Shown: positions 6,690-17,400 of the stretch, piece after piece
Numbering within the stretch: position 1 is the first letter of the stretch
Layout: each line of letters begins with the position of its first letter
Source of the DNA: Bordetella petrii
GTDB lineage: Bacteria > Pseudomonadota > Gammaproteobacteria > Burkholderiales > Burkholderiaceae_B
Direction of reading: 5' to 3'
DNA length: 63,967 nt
NCBI GenBank assembly: GCA_017745595.1
Contig: WMBV01000031.1
Location: forward strand, 1 to 63,967
Program-made: the position numbers and the translations under genes
The notes under the pieces: model-generated
Told to the model about the DNA's origin: nothing
Database searches by the model: none
What the model saw: only the letters and a program-made list of their open reading frames with translations

Positions 6690-8735
6690 TTATTCAGCCA
6701 AAGCCTTCAATAAGGCATCTCGGCCATCCTGATAAAACTCGATGTCGAGTTTGGTTGCCATGTCGTCAGACAGATCAAATAATTGTCGGCGACTGGAGAC
6801 CGGTAGGAGCAAGGATTTGGCTCCTTTCTCGACCGCAATTTCTGCCAAGGTGACGGCATTGTGGATTGGCTCGATGGTTCCTCCAAGAGTAAGTTCGCCG
6901 ACGACGACCAGCCCTCCGCGTACGGATTTCTTTAAAAGGGAACTGGACAATGCGATCAATGCCCCAACGCCTGTTTTAGCTCCGGACTTGGCTGCATCAA
7001 ACCCGCGCAACTGTACAGAGAACTCATGGCTTCTAGGATCTCGGTCGCCTACGAGTTGTTGTGCTCGAGCGTATAGATTCTGTTCTGCGTAACGGACGGA
7101 TTCTCTGAACGGAGCAGGCACAGGATTATTTAGCACTCGAACGCCGCTGCCAGGCCCTTCATTGACCTCCAGACGGAATAGGCCCGGGTGCTCATCCTCA
7201 CCGCCAGGGCTCATGACCCAAATTTGGCCGCACTCTAGCGGTTCATCGCCAATACCGCTTTGGCTCTGCAGTTCTGGTGTGCTGACAAACTTCTCTACAC
7301 CTTCAGTACCCATTGTGTAGCTGAAATGAGTATTGCGAAACTCGGCAGAACCGATCCGCTTTTGCTGCTCTTTCACGCGTCGGCGAACTTCCAAAGCTAG
7401 ACGAACGGCCCATTCCAGATCCTCGTCGCTAACAGTGGTTTCTGGGTTCGGGTACAGCAGCTTCAAGAGGCCGCTAACGGTTTTATTGACTGCCGTGATG
7501 TCTCGGCCAGACAAAGCTCCACCCCAATGAACGCGATTTTGGAGCACGGATAGTCGGCTTTGGTTGCGCAGCTGGGTAAAGCATTCGGATAGGAAGTCGC
7601 TGACCAGACCAAAATGTTCGGTAAAGAGTCCTGGGTTCAGCTTTGGAACATCCCAGCCGGGCAAAAAGCAGTGGATTCGATCCATGAATGCGGTGTCGTT
7701 GCGCATTTCTGGAGGGAGTGGCCCAAACAGGTGGCCGACGCGTTGTTGGTGCTCTACGTCGACATCGAAGTTGCCTACAAGTACCATGGAACCATCAGCG
7801 CGGATGCTTTCTTTGCCACGCGAGAACTCTCCACTTTCCATGTAGCCTTTCATGATGTTGACGCCGTCTTTCTGATCGAACGACACGCCAGAAACTTCAT
7901 CAAAGCACACTACGTCGTACTGGCACACTAAGCCTCGCTGGCCGTTCGCATTGTTCACAAACATACGAGCGACAGTTGCCTTGCCTCCTGAAATCAGGTG
8001 GGCGTATGGCGATACTTGTTGGAATAGGTGTGATTTACCTGTGCCGCGAGGTCCCAGCTCTACCATGTTGTAGTTGCGTTCGACGAAAGGCACCATGCGC
8101 AACATTACGGCATCTTTGGCCCGCTCTGAGAGGGTGTCGGGCTCAAAACCGATACTGCGAAACAGTAGATCACGCCATTGGCTGGTCGTGAATTGGACGC
8201 GGCCTTGGCTCATCACGTCCAGAACGTCACGCCGGGATAGCTGAATAGCGCGTAAACCATCCACACTGAAAGGACGCCCATTTTTTTCCTGGGCGATTGT
8301 GGCGTCATAGCCTAACGTCACTTCAGCGTAAAAGCCGCCCGTCAACATACGCTCGTTACTGCTCACCACATCAGGTGCCACGCGCACATCGTTGAGCCGC
8401 AGACTGGGCAAGGTGACCAAGTACGAGTCGGTCTTCGAGTCCAGGCGAGCTGTAATAATGTCGATGATCTTGACCGAGCCCTTTTCACGAGCATGCGCCT
8501 TGAAGAGCTCTTCGTCACCAGCCTTGACTGTCCGGTCAGACAATTGGCGTTGGACGATTTCCAGGCCTTCCTGAATTTCAGATTCATCCGTCGTGGCGCA
8601 ATATCGACCCAAAAGGAATTCCACGACATAGGTGGGGACAGGGAACTGTCTGCTGAAGGTGCGGACAAGGTCTTTGCGCACCACATACCCTTCGAAGGCC
8701 TTGGTGGCGTTCTGGTCTAGATCATCTAGGTGCAT
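6690..8735 (-). CDS. brxL: BREX protein BrxL (AAA+ with Lon-like C-domain)
   Basis: A 681-residue protein, last gene of the type 1 BREX operon. The N-terminal part matches BrxL, and the AAA+ domain has Walker A GPRGTGKS (228-235), Walker B VCFDE (276-280) and LVGNFD (319-324). BrxL forms DNA-binding multimeric rings and is needed for phage exclusion, not for methylation. The Lon-like domain covers about 540-681. At the place of Lon's GPSAG the sequence is GAKTG (586-590), and no matching catalytic lysine is visible, so peptidase activity looks unlikely. It starts one base after pglZ ends. Confidence 0.92.
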   Translation of the reverse strand: MHLDDLDQNATKAFEGYVVRKDLVRTFSRQFPVPTYVVEFLLGRYCATTDESEIQEGLEIVQRQLSDRTVKAGDEELFKAHAREKGSVKIIDIITARLDSKTDSYLVTLPSLRLNDVRVAPDVVSSNERMLTGGFYAEVTLGYDATIAQEKNGRPFSVDGLRAIQLSRRDVLDVMSQGRVQFTTSQWRDLLFRSIGFEPDTLSERAKDAVMLRMVPFVERNYNMVELGPRGTGKSHLFQQVSPYAHLISGGKATVARMFVNNANGQRGLVCQYDVVCFDEVSGVSFDQKDGVNIMKGYMESGEFSRGKESIRADGSMVLVGNFDVDVEHQQRVGHLFGPLPPEMRNDTAFMDRIHCFLPGWDVPKLNPGLFTEHFGLVSDFLSECFTQLRNQSRLSVLQNRVHWGGALSGRDITAVNKTVSGLLKLLYPNPETTVSDEDLEWAVRLALEVRRRVKEQQKRIGSAEFRNTHFSYTMGTEGVEKFVSTPELQSQSGIGDEPLECGQIWVMSPGGEDEHPGLFRLEVNEGPGSGVRVLNNPVPAPFRESVRYAEQNLYARAQQLVGDRDPRSHEFSVQLRGFDAAKSGAKTGVGALIALSSSLLKKSVRGGLVVVGELTLGGTIEPIHNAVTLAEIAVEKGAKSLLLPVSSRRQLFDLSDDMATKLDIEFYQDGRDALLKALAE

Positions 8736-8736
8736 T

Positions 8737-11064
8737 TCAGTTTTCTCCTACCGTCGTGGTGTGCTTTTGCACGACGCTTCCATCTGGGGCCAGCACGACG
8801 ACGACGGCGGCGGCTCCTTCATGTTCATCATTGGCGACAGCGACGTTGGCTTTGCCGGACTCTAAGGGTTTCACGGTGGCCACAATGCTGGACTCTGCTT
8901 GCGCTGGCCGTGTACGGATATCTACTGTCAGACTATTGGCATCCGTTTCAACTTGTACAACGCAGCGCAGGCCTTTCCAGACAACAGACACGATTTTGGC
9001 CTGTACGGTATTGATCGGTGCTGAATGACTGCGAAGTTCAATTACGGGCACCAAGCATTCTTGTAGGCTCAGGCCGCCATGGGCGTATTCTGCGCCGGAG
9101 ATGAAGGAGCTGACGCCCGGCGCATATGCGACTTGCACATCAGAACTCCAACTCCAGTCGAAAGTAAGAGAGGTGCCGTGAGCACTGTCTTTCAGCACAG
9201 CGCAGCGTCCCCAGCGGGTTTCCGCCTGATGACTGGGCAGCACACTTTTAGGCAGTCCTCCAGGCACGAGCAGCCAGCCGTGGTCGGTCACGATGCGGAT
9301 GGTCTGCCAGCCTGCTTGGCATAAAGCCTCGATGCGCTCTACGATCTGCGCAAGTTGCCCATCCATATCACGTGCCAAGCGGATGCCGTGTTGGTGTCCG
9401 TAGTGATCCAGGTCTCCGGCTTCGGTCCAGGCCAAGCTCTGTGGGTCGCCTGTTTCACTCTTATCTAATGGTTGGATACCGTTTTCAGTCAACAGGCGCT
9501 TGAAGTGGTGTGCAGATAAAGGTTTGCCATCGGCAGCGACTCGTGGTTCAAACTCTGTGTCCTGCGCTTGGCCAACGACATAAGCTGCGACTGGAGAGCT
9601 CCAGGGTTTTCCTGAGGCCGTCACGGAGGGCATACTGCTCCAATGGCTGTCCAGCTGGACGGAGCCCAGGGTGCTTAACCGCTCTTTCAGGCGTTGTGCC
9701 GCGTCGTAACGTAGGCCGTCCACAAATACCGTGCAGATGCCGCTTGTGTTTGATAAGACAGCTGCCGGTGTGCGCGGCAGCCCTCCCGCGTTGCGAGCCG
9801 CTTCTTGTAGTCGCCGAGCGGCTTCCTGTAGCCAGGGTAGATATACCGCACGCAAAGCATCTGCGATGGCATCAGTATCAGCTTTACTTTGCGCTTGAGC
9901 CAAGGCTTGCATGGCCGCGTCATCCACCTGCCAGCCTGCCTGTTGATAGCTTTCGGCCAACTCGCTAGGTGTATTTCCTGACGGTAGTTGCTGACTGAGT
10001 TCAGCTACCGTGGCCAGGTAGTAAAGCGCTTGCGCAAGCGGCGCACGCCCCATGCGGCTCCATAACCAGTCGCGCCGTAGGCCGTGCTCCCTTTCTGCAT
10101 TCAATATGGCTTGGCGGGCCTGTTCTGCATCTTGGGATGCGCAGGCCGATAAGGCGTAGCGGAGTACAGCCTCATTATTTTCATTGATTTGGGGATAAGC
10201 CGCCTGCTGGTGAGGATCGGGAAAGAGTCCAAAGTCTGGCGGCTGAACTTTGTTCAATAGCTCAAAAACATGCGGAAAGCTTAGATAGGAATCTGCGTAA
10301 AGCTCTGCTACTGCCGCCCATTTACCTTGGCGCTGTGCAAGTTTTTCTGCGGCTACCAGTTCCCCATCAGCGAGCGGGTCAAAGCGATAGTCGGTCTGAC
10401 AGCGTTGTACGAATACACTCCATCGAACCCCAGCCCACTGCTTTTGCATATCAGCTGGAGCATTCATCCAGGCGAGAAGGTCACGGCTAGGGTTGGGGGC
10501 CATTAGGCTTAACAGCCATTCCGCGTTGATACTGCGACCCTCGAAATCTTCGATAGGTTTATTGAGCAGAACGCCTGCTTCCAGTGCCTGGCGCAGAGCT
10601 TCTAGTGTCGCCCGGTCTTGAGATACGGTGAAACCTAGCCCACCATTTTTTGATGAAAGGAAGGCCGCAATGGTCCAATCCTTGGCGTTGGCCTGGCTCC
10701 AGAAGGTGCCACGGTACTGTAGTTCGGCCAATGGCTGTAACTCGCGCGGGCAGTTTTCGATGGCGCGCAAGTCCGCACGGCTGACGCCCGGAAGATAGAT
10801 GACAGGTACACCATCAAATGCAAGTTCGTTAAGCAGCCCAGCGATTGCGCACTTGAGCCAGATGGCAGGGCCACTACGCTGCTCAGGATTGTAGGCCCCA
10901 AATACAAGCAAAGTTGGCATCGCCTGCTGCAACTCAGGGATCGCACTTTGCCACATCTCCTCTTTATCGGGCCACAGCACGGCTGCAGCAGGAGCTGCAG
11001 TATGTGTATTGCCTTTAGCAACAGCTTGGATGGCGGCTATGACTTTGGCACTGATCTCTGTCAT
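8737..11064 (-). CDS. pglZ: BREX phosphatase-family protein PglZ
   Basis: A 775-residue alkaline-phosphatase-superfamily protein required for BREX activity and host methylation. Metal-site motifs are VFVDGLRYD (446-454) and TDHGW (593-597), with the conserved AHGGLSLQEC (661-670) towards the end. It is slightly shorter than the commonest BREX-1 PglZ and may belong to the subtype NCBI calls type B. It overlaps pglX by 4 bp and is followed by brxL after one base, so the three are translationally linked. Confidence 0.92.
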   Translation of the reverse strand: MTEISAKVIAAIQAVAKGNTHTAAPAAAVLWPDKEEMWQSAIPELQQAMPTLLVFGAYNPEQRSGPAIWLKCAIAGLLNELAFDGVPVIYLPGVSRADLRAIENCPRELQPLAELQYRGTFWSQANAKDWTIAAFLSSKNGGLGFTVSQDRATLEALRQALEAGVLLNKPIEDFEGRSINAEWLLSLMAPNPSRDLLAWMNAPADMQKQWAGVRWSVFVQRCQTDYRFDPLADGELVAAEKLAQRQGKWAAVAELYADSYLSFPHVFELLNKVQPPDFGLFPDPHQQAAYPQINENNEAVLRYALSACASQDAEQARQAILNAEREHGLRRDWLWSRMGRAPLAQALYYLATVAELSQQLPSGNTPSELAESYQQAGWQVDDAAMQALAQAQSKADTDAIADALRAVYLPWLQEAARRLQEAARNAGGLPRTPAAVLSNTSGICTVFVDGLRYDAAQRLKERLSTLGSVQLDSHWSSMPSVTASGKPWSSPVAAYVVGQAQDTEFEPRVAADGKPLSAHHFKRLLTENGIQPLDKSETGDPQSLAWTEAGDLDHYGHQHGIRLARDMDGQLAQIVERIEALCQAGWQTIRIVTDHGWLLVPGGLPKSVLPSHQAETRWGRCAVLKDSAHGTSLTFDWSWSSDVQVAYAPGVSSFISGAEYAHGGLSLQECLVPVIELRSHSAPINTVQAKIVSVVWKGLRCVVQVETDANSLTVDIRTRPAQAESSIVATVKPLESGKANVAVANDEHEGAAAVVVVLAPDGSVVQKHTTTVGEN

Positions 11065-14000
11065 GCATCACTCCTTGCCGCCCGTTTCTCGGCCAATGTC
11101 AGGTGATGGTCATTGATGCGATCACCGCCAAAGGTGTGAAACCATGGCGCACTTTCTACATCTTTGCCACGGTCTTTTTGCCAAGTGATGTTGAGCTTCG
11201 GCTTTTTATTGTGGCGCAGCACTTCAGCGGTCATGAAAGGCCGGATGTTTAGGCGGACGCCATCGTTTAGGTCAGGGTTCCAGCCGATGGATTGTTGAGC
11301 TAGCGGCTTCCAACGGACAAAGATGTCGTAAGGAGCTTCGCCTTCCTGAATCAGAGACAAGCGATGCTTCAAGTCTTGTGCTGCTGCTAGGCGGATGTCA
11401 GCCCCATCAATGCCATTACGCACACCATCCTCTTGCCGGCGAATCCAATCGCCCAGGTAAGTGTGAATCAGACGCTCCAGTTTGCGGGAGTCAAACTGAT
11501 GATAATTGACTAGAGCAGAAAAACCGTCTTTTAGCCCATCCCACACGTGCCAGATGAAGGGACGGTGGTGGAACAATTTTGCGTGCTGTTCAAAGAATTT
11601 CTCGCGCAGCCAAACGTCTAGTCCTTTGCCTGCACAATCAGCCTCAGCCAGCAAACGGTCCAGAATAGCTGGTTTCCAGCTGCCTGGAGTCACAGTTTCC
11701 CAGGCGGCGATCAGCAGTTTCAATAGGCGTTCGTGTGCAGGCAGTTCACCTCGTACCGAAGGGAGACAGACGATGCCGTCATCGTCCCTATGCGCAACCA
11801 GAGCCCTGCAGCGGTCAATCCAGGTATGGGCCTCGTCGGAGAGCTCCATCTCGGTGTCTGTTTCAGCGGGCCAGGAGTAGCCCAGCAGTCGAGCCACGGC
11901 AACTTGTAGCGGATCAGTGGCTGATTGCGGGTGGCCGTGGAACAGCCACTGCGTAGGGTCGTCGGAATAGGGTTTGGGCAAACCATTTGGATAGCGTTCC
12001 TTGGCGATTTTTTGCCAATAAGCCAAGTCGAAGGGTACTTTTAGTAACGAGTGATTTGAGACCTTTAGCCCTTGATGATGCTTGCGTAGAGCTCTATGGA
12101 ATTCGTCAGTTGATAAGAAGCACCATATGGGAAGAAGTAAGTCAGGGGATTTTGGAATTACTGCGTGCGCAGTATTGTCGTACTTCTCGCCACTGTATAT
12201 CGTGCAGGGCATGTCGCGCATTTCGGATATTGATATTCCGAACTTGCTCCAAGCTTCATAACCTGACTTCCATCCACCTAATCTTCCTTCTTTTTTGAGT
12301 GCCATCGCGTGTTGAAAGTATTTCCCGGCACCATCTTCCCAATAAAGAATGTTTTGCCTTCCTCCGTAGAGCGTTGTATCTTCAACTGCACCGATGATTT
12401 TCTCCCATCCCTTTATATTGGAAGTGATTTCCCAAAAGGCATGTATAAATGGAGGATTGTCGCTGGTGCCAAAGCCTTGAATAGCAGAGGCGTACTCAAT
12501 TAACAATGGCACGCTAGCAGTTTCTTCAAAAGTGATTACTGCATCGGGATTTTCCAGTTGTCCCTTTTGGCTCACTCTTACCAACGGCCCTCCGCGGAGC
12601 AGAGAGGCTTTTTCCGGTGCTACCTTGGATCTGCTGGCGTCGATGCCGCGCAGCTCAAAATCCTTGGCTGCTGGGTGATGTGTCTGGGTTAGTAGAATGA
12701 TGAAGGCTCCGGCAGCCTGGCTGCTCTCGAAGCCGCCTTCGCCCAGTCTTGCCAGTAAGTTCCATTCCACACGATTGAGCAGTGATTCTCGCTGTTTCTT
12801 GTAGCTGGTAAGGAATAACCAGTTTTGCGGCATGACAATTTGCACAACTCCGCCGCCGTGTTTTGGGGGGTGTGCGAGTTCTAGACAGCGTTCCAGAAAT
12901 ACATTGGCAAGATCGTTTTTGGCTTCTGGATAATGCTTGGCACAGTAGGTTTTCAGGTCTTGATGCTGCTTGCCGCGTGCAAGGTAGGGCACGTTGGTGA
13001 CTACTAAGTGATAGGACTGTTCCAGCAATTGGGCGGCATTTAGTAGGCCTTGAGCGGCCTGAGCGGCCTCCCATTGTTCATGAAGATTTTCCCCAGTAGC
13101 TGTATCAAGGTATTGTTCTTGCCCTAGGGCCTGAGCCAGCAGGTCTTTTAAGGCTTCCACGCTGGTGCTCGCCAGATCATTATGCATGGCACGGGCGGGG
13201 TCTAGTAGACTGCCTAGCAGTGGCGCTTGTGCAAAACTGGCATGTAGAAGACGTAGCTCTTGGCGCAGATAGTCGGCGCGTGGTGCCTCATCGGGCACTA
13301 ATGCTGTCCAATCGTTTGCACTGGCAGCGACTTCCAGGCCGCAGCAGGCGATTTTGGGGCTGGGCATATCCGCCCGAACGCCCAGTGGGCTTCCACTTTC
13401 ATCAGGATAGCGCCAGGCCTCCAGGGCCAAGGCAAAGACAGCAATTTCCACGCAACGAGGGTCAATCTCTAAGCCATGTAGATTTTCTGCTAAGACGTAA
13501 TCTACCGCGTTTAGAGCGCTTAGGCCTTCTGCGGCCATGCGTATGGGCACCAACATCAGGAAAGCCGCGACGAGGAAATGTCCCGATCCACAGCATGGGT
13601 CCAGCAGCGTGAAATCTTTCAGGGTGTCGGGCCAACCCTCGAAGCGACCCGCAGCCGGTGTGCCATCTTCCAACGTACGCAGATAGGTAAGCGGTACGGG
13701 GCACGGTGTATCGGGGTGTCGTGTTAGCCACCAGGCACCCAGAGAGTTGTGCAGCAAGAAGTCCACCATATAGGGCTCGGTGAACAGCTGTGTCACAGCA
13801 GGCAATTCATCTGCACCGATTTTGACCTCAGATGCGTTGACTGCATCCTTACGTTTGGCTTGCCAGAATTGATATACCCAGCCCAGGCTGTCGCTAGCTG
13901 AAAAGGTCTCAGTTGGCAGGCTGGCCAAGAGTTTTTCTAAAGCGCGTTGGTGCTCAGGAGCCAAGTTCAGCTCGAATACCGGGCTATGTGGTTTGAACAC

Positions 14001-14453
14001 CTGTGGCAACATGCGAGCGGCTAGAATGCCAGCCAGTTCCCAGCGGGTCTTGGCACCCAGGTTCATCTCGGGATCGCTTTCTTGAACCAGCGCCTCACAA
14101 TCGTCTAATGAGACGGCGGCACCCGGTTCCCACATCAGCAGGCCGTTTTCTGCTAGAAACCGGGCAAATAACATCCGGTGCCAGTGTTGATACGCGACTT
14201 CCCAAACCAGGTGTTGAATTTCCTGGGTGTCGTCATTGGCCTTCACATCGCCCAATGCTCGGCCATGCGCTCGCAGGCGACGGCGCAACACTTTTTGCTC
14301 TTCTTTTAGGTAATCGGGAACACGAGCTTCGGAAATAGCGAGTTGGCGTAGCGCAGCTTGAGCGCCTTGCTCGGCTTCGTCACGCGCCGCCTTAATGGTG
14401 TTTTCCAGCTGGCTGCGTAGCGGTTTGGGCAATGGGTGGTGATGAGTGTTCAT
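11061..14453 (-). CDS. pglX: BREX adenine-specific DNA methyltransferase PglX
   Basis: A 1130-residue N6-adenine methyltransferase that marks self DNA and sets BREX specificity. The SAM motif is LLDPCCGSGHF (283-293). The catalytic motif is TNVPY (486-490) in place of the standard NPPY, a variant seen in BREX enzymes. The C-terminal 500 residues carry target recognition. The gene is full length without internal stops, so there is no sign of the phase-variation damage often found in pglX. It overlaps both neighbours by 4 bp (ATGA). Confidence 0.93.
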   Translation of the reverse strand: MNTHHHPLPKPLRSQLENTIKAARDEAEQGAQAALRQLAISEARVPDYLKEEQKVLRRRLRAHGRALGDVKANDDTQEIQHLVWEVAYQHWHRMLFARFLAENGLLMWEPGAAVSLDDCEALVQESDPEMNLGAKTRWELAGILAARMLPQVFKPHSPVFELNLAPEHQRALEKLLASLPTETFSASDSLGWVYQFWQAKRKDAVNASEVKIGADELPAVTQLFTEPYMVDFLLHNSLGAWWLTRHPDTPCPVPLTYLRTLEDGTPAAGRFEGWPDTLKDFTLLDPCCGSGHFLVAAFLMLVPIRMAAEGLSALNAVDYVLAENLHGLEIDPRCVEIAVFALALEAWRYPDESGSPLGVRADMPSPKIACCGLEVAASANDWTALVPDEAPRADYLRQELRLLHASFAQAPLLGSLLDPARAMHNDLASTSVEALKDLLAQALGQEQYLDTATGENLHEQWEAAQAAQGLLNAAQLLEQSYHLVVTNVPYLARGKQHQDLKTYCAKHYPEAKNDLANVFLERCLELAHPPKHGGGVVQIVMPQNWLFLTSYKKQRESLLNRVEWNLLARLGEGGFESSQAAGAFIILLTQTHHPAAKDFELRGIDASRSKVAPEKASLLRGGPLVRVSQKGQLENPDAVITFEETASVPLLIEYASAIQGFGTSDNPPFIHAFWEITSNIKGWEKIIGAVEDTTLYGGRQNILYWEDGAGKYFQHAMALKKEGRLGGWKSGYEAWSKFGISISEMRDMPCTIYSGEKYDNTAHAVIPKSPDLLLPIWCFLSTDEFHRALRKHHQGLKVSNHSLLKVPFDLAYWQKIAKERYPNGLPKPYSDDPTQWLFHGHPQSATDPLQVAVARLLGYSWPAETDTEMELSDEAHTWIDRCRALVAHRDDDGIVCLPSVRGELPAHERLLKLLIAAWETVTPGSWKPAILDRLLAEADCAGKGLDVWLREKFFEQHAKLFHHRPFIWHVWDGLKDGFSALVNYHQFDSRKLERLIHTYLGDWIRRQEDGVRNGIDGADIRLAAAQDLKHRLSLIQEGEAPYDIFVRWKPLAQQSIGWNPDLNDGVRLNIRPFMTAEVLRHNKKPKLNITWQKDRGKDVESAPWFHTFGGDRINDHHLTLAEKRAARSDA

Positions 14454-17400
14454 AGAGCAACGGGCCCTTGCTTGATTTTTTCGCTAAGCAATGATTCGAC
14501 CTCTGCAAGCCAATTCCTCAGCTCTGCCTCGTCATTGAGTGTGCGGCGCGGAAGGTTTACATAAACTACATTGGGTTTTAATAGCGCAATTGCAGCTTGG
14601 CGAGCTGCTTCAAAGCGTCCTGGCAAGGCTTGGGTTTTGGTCGCCCAATGGTCTAGGCCACAACTATCCAATGCGTCCTGCAATTGCTCAGGCGTCGAGA
14701 GCGTTGGCAGTTCGGGGGTATCGAGGTGATGCTCGGCTGACAATGACTGGCGCTGACTGTCGTCCAACTTGAGCCATTCAGTATCGTTGTTCAGTTGCGC
14801 CTGTTGCGCTTGAAATACCTCTTGATATTGTTGCAGCTTGGCGCTCAGTGCCTGACGCAGCAATTTCACGGTTTCATCAAGCAGCGGACGTACAGGGTCT
14901 GGCTCCGACAATAAGCTGCGCTGGGCAACAATAGCTCGCACCTCGGCATTCAGCGTCGCGTACGGTCCGAGGTCTTTTGCATAATGCAATAAATCAAGCA
15001 AATTACGCCAGGCAGGTAAGCGTTTTTGAATAGATGCTGCAGTGTCGACCCAGGTTTTAGAAAGGTCGGTTAGCAACTCCTGATGGGTGTGGAGTTCTAG
15101 TAACTGTGCATTGCCACTTTGCGCCTCAATGGACTCAATTGTCGAAAGGTCCGGGGTCTCAGGCGCAGGGGCTGGCCCACTAGCTTGCTGTGCTTGCTCG
15201 CGCAGTTTGGCCAGCACGACGGGCACTTTCTGTAATTCTTCCTTGGGCTGGCAGGATACACCAATGGCATTGAATAGCTTGCGAATTTTGATCAACTGCG
15301 GCGGCGTGATGGTGACACTTTCTCGCTGGAAGCTCGCTTGAGTAAGTTTGGCGCGATCCAAGCTTTTCACATCAACGGGGCGAGAGGATGCGTCAGTGGC
15401 CTTCAAGTGCCCCGTTGCTAGTAGCGCATACAAGGCACCGTCAATAGCATCACGTGGCCAGCCATAGGGTGCACTATCGAATTGGTCTCGGATTTCAGCA
15501 CCACGTTTGCCAGGGCCGATATAGGCCAAGATTTTTTGGCATACAGGATGCTTGTCCGTCTCTTGGGTGTGGCCTACCGCTTTTAGTGCTTCCAAGTTCC
15601 CCTTACGGGCCTCGTCAAGAACTTTGTTCCAATTGGCATCGTCGGCGGCATCAAACTGGCTGTATAAGCGAATGACGGAGGACTTAGCGGCACGGTTGAT
15701 GCGCTCTGCCAGGTCACTTCCATCAGTGGCTTCTTGACCGCTAGACTGAAAAACGCGCGCACCAATAAGTAACTGATCCAGCAGCTCGCCCAAATCCCTT
15801 TCGGCAGTATGTTGCCGACTTTCCATCGAGCGCTGTGCATCGCGCCCTTCTTCAGTCGTAGGGCTACCCTTTTTCTGTAGCGTTGCCTTGGCCGCTTCGA
15901 GCGCCACAATAGCGTTGGCTAGTTCCGTCTTGTTCTGTGCGGGCAGGAATACAAACAGCGTTGGGTCGGTGGCGTCTTGACGCCGCGCTTCGGCGACTAC
16001 CGATTTTTCATCCGTCTGCCATCCATCCTGAATCCATAAGTACAGGTTCTGCGCGTGGTCACGAGGGAGGTTCTCGTCGTAGGTCGGGATTAGGCGGCGT
16101 TCGACGTTATCCTTGCCTTGGGTGACCCGTACCTTTTTGAGCACGTCACCCAGTCGAGTTTTCAATAGTTCAGCACGCTTTTGTTCAATGCGTTGTGGCG
16201 CGGCCTTCAGCTCGGTTTCCTGCGCTCGGTAGGTGTCATACCATGCGCTGGACTCACGAGTCTGTAGGCGATACTCCATGCCATGGCTACCGGCCAGTGC
16301 CATAATCAAGCGATCATCCGCTTGTAGCTCATGCAGAAGAGCAGGCAGGGCCTGACGCAACGGACCGCTGCCTTGAGCAAGGTCTGTCACTAAAAGATCG
16401 GCGAGCGTATCTTCCGTTGCTTTAAGTCCGATATCCAGGGCGGTATCGGCAGGTAATTTGTTAATAAGATAGATCAGTTTTAGCAGCTTGGCCTTGAGCT
16501 GTGCATGATCGTCTCCGGAGGCAAAACGCTGGACGTTTTCGTAGACCTCTTTGGGCAACTGAGCAGTGGAAACCAGATTGGCGGCGATTTGATCGTATAG
16601 AAAATCACCGGATACGACGTGCCCCAAGGGCGCGTTCGCTGTGGCCAGCACTGCTTCGTGAACCACACGGAGTTGGCTGCGCAGCTGCGAAACGGTGCCA
16701 GTGGCGTCAATAGAACGCAGAACGCGCTCCCAGAAGCGGCGTCGCACTGGCAGTAGTGGATAGTCCGACGTCATGAGTGTTTCGTCGGCAGTAACATGCT
16801 CCAACTTGGTGCCGCGTAGGTGGCGCGAGATTTCTCCTAAGTTATCGCGCCAGACCTTTTCGACCTGAAGTTGTGCGGAAGGCTTCTTCGCCAAAATAAT
16901 TTGGCGCGTGACATTTTCTACGTCCCAGTCACCTAGCTGGATTGCAACAGGGAAGCGTCCCATCAGGCGCTGCAGGTTCGGCATGCCAGAGAGTGCGGAT
17001 TGGCCCGTACCAACAAACAGCAGCTTGCCTTTGAAATGTTTGGTCAGCGTTTCAGTGACTTCCTGCACCTGAAACGCCCGTTCAGCGTCTGTCCCAATGT
17101 ATTGCTGGACCTCGTCGAGCACGATTAGCGTCAGCGGAAATTTTCCGTCAACGGTCAGAGCGCTTTCAATTGCCAGCGTCATTTCGTCGCTGGAAACATC
17201 GGTTTTTTGAGGAAATTGCTCTTTGATGAGCCGACGCACTTCAGCCTCTGTTGCGGCCAAGTCTGGCCTTGCTGCGAGCAATGCCTTGGCTAAATGTCCC
17301 GAGACATACATATGAGGCAATTCTTGACCCAAGGTGCGACCTGCCATTTGGAGGCTCGTCTTAACCGTATGCAGGATGCCCTCTTGCTGTAACCAAAGCA

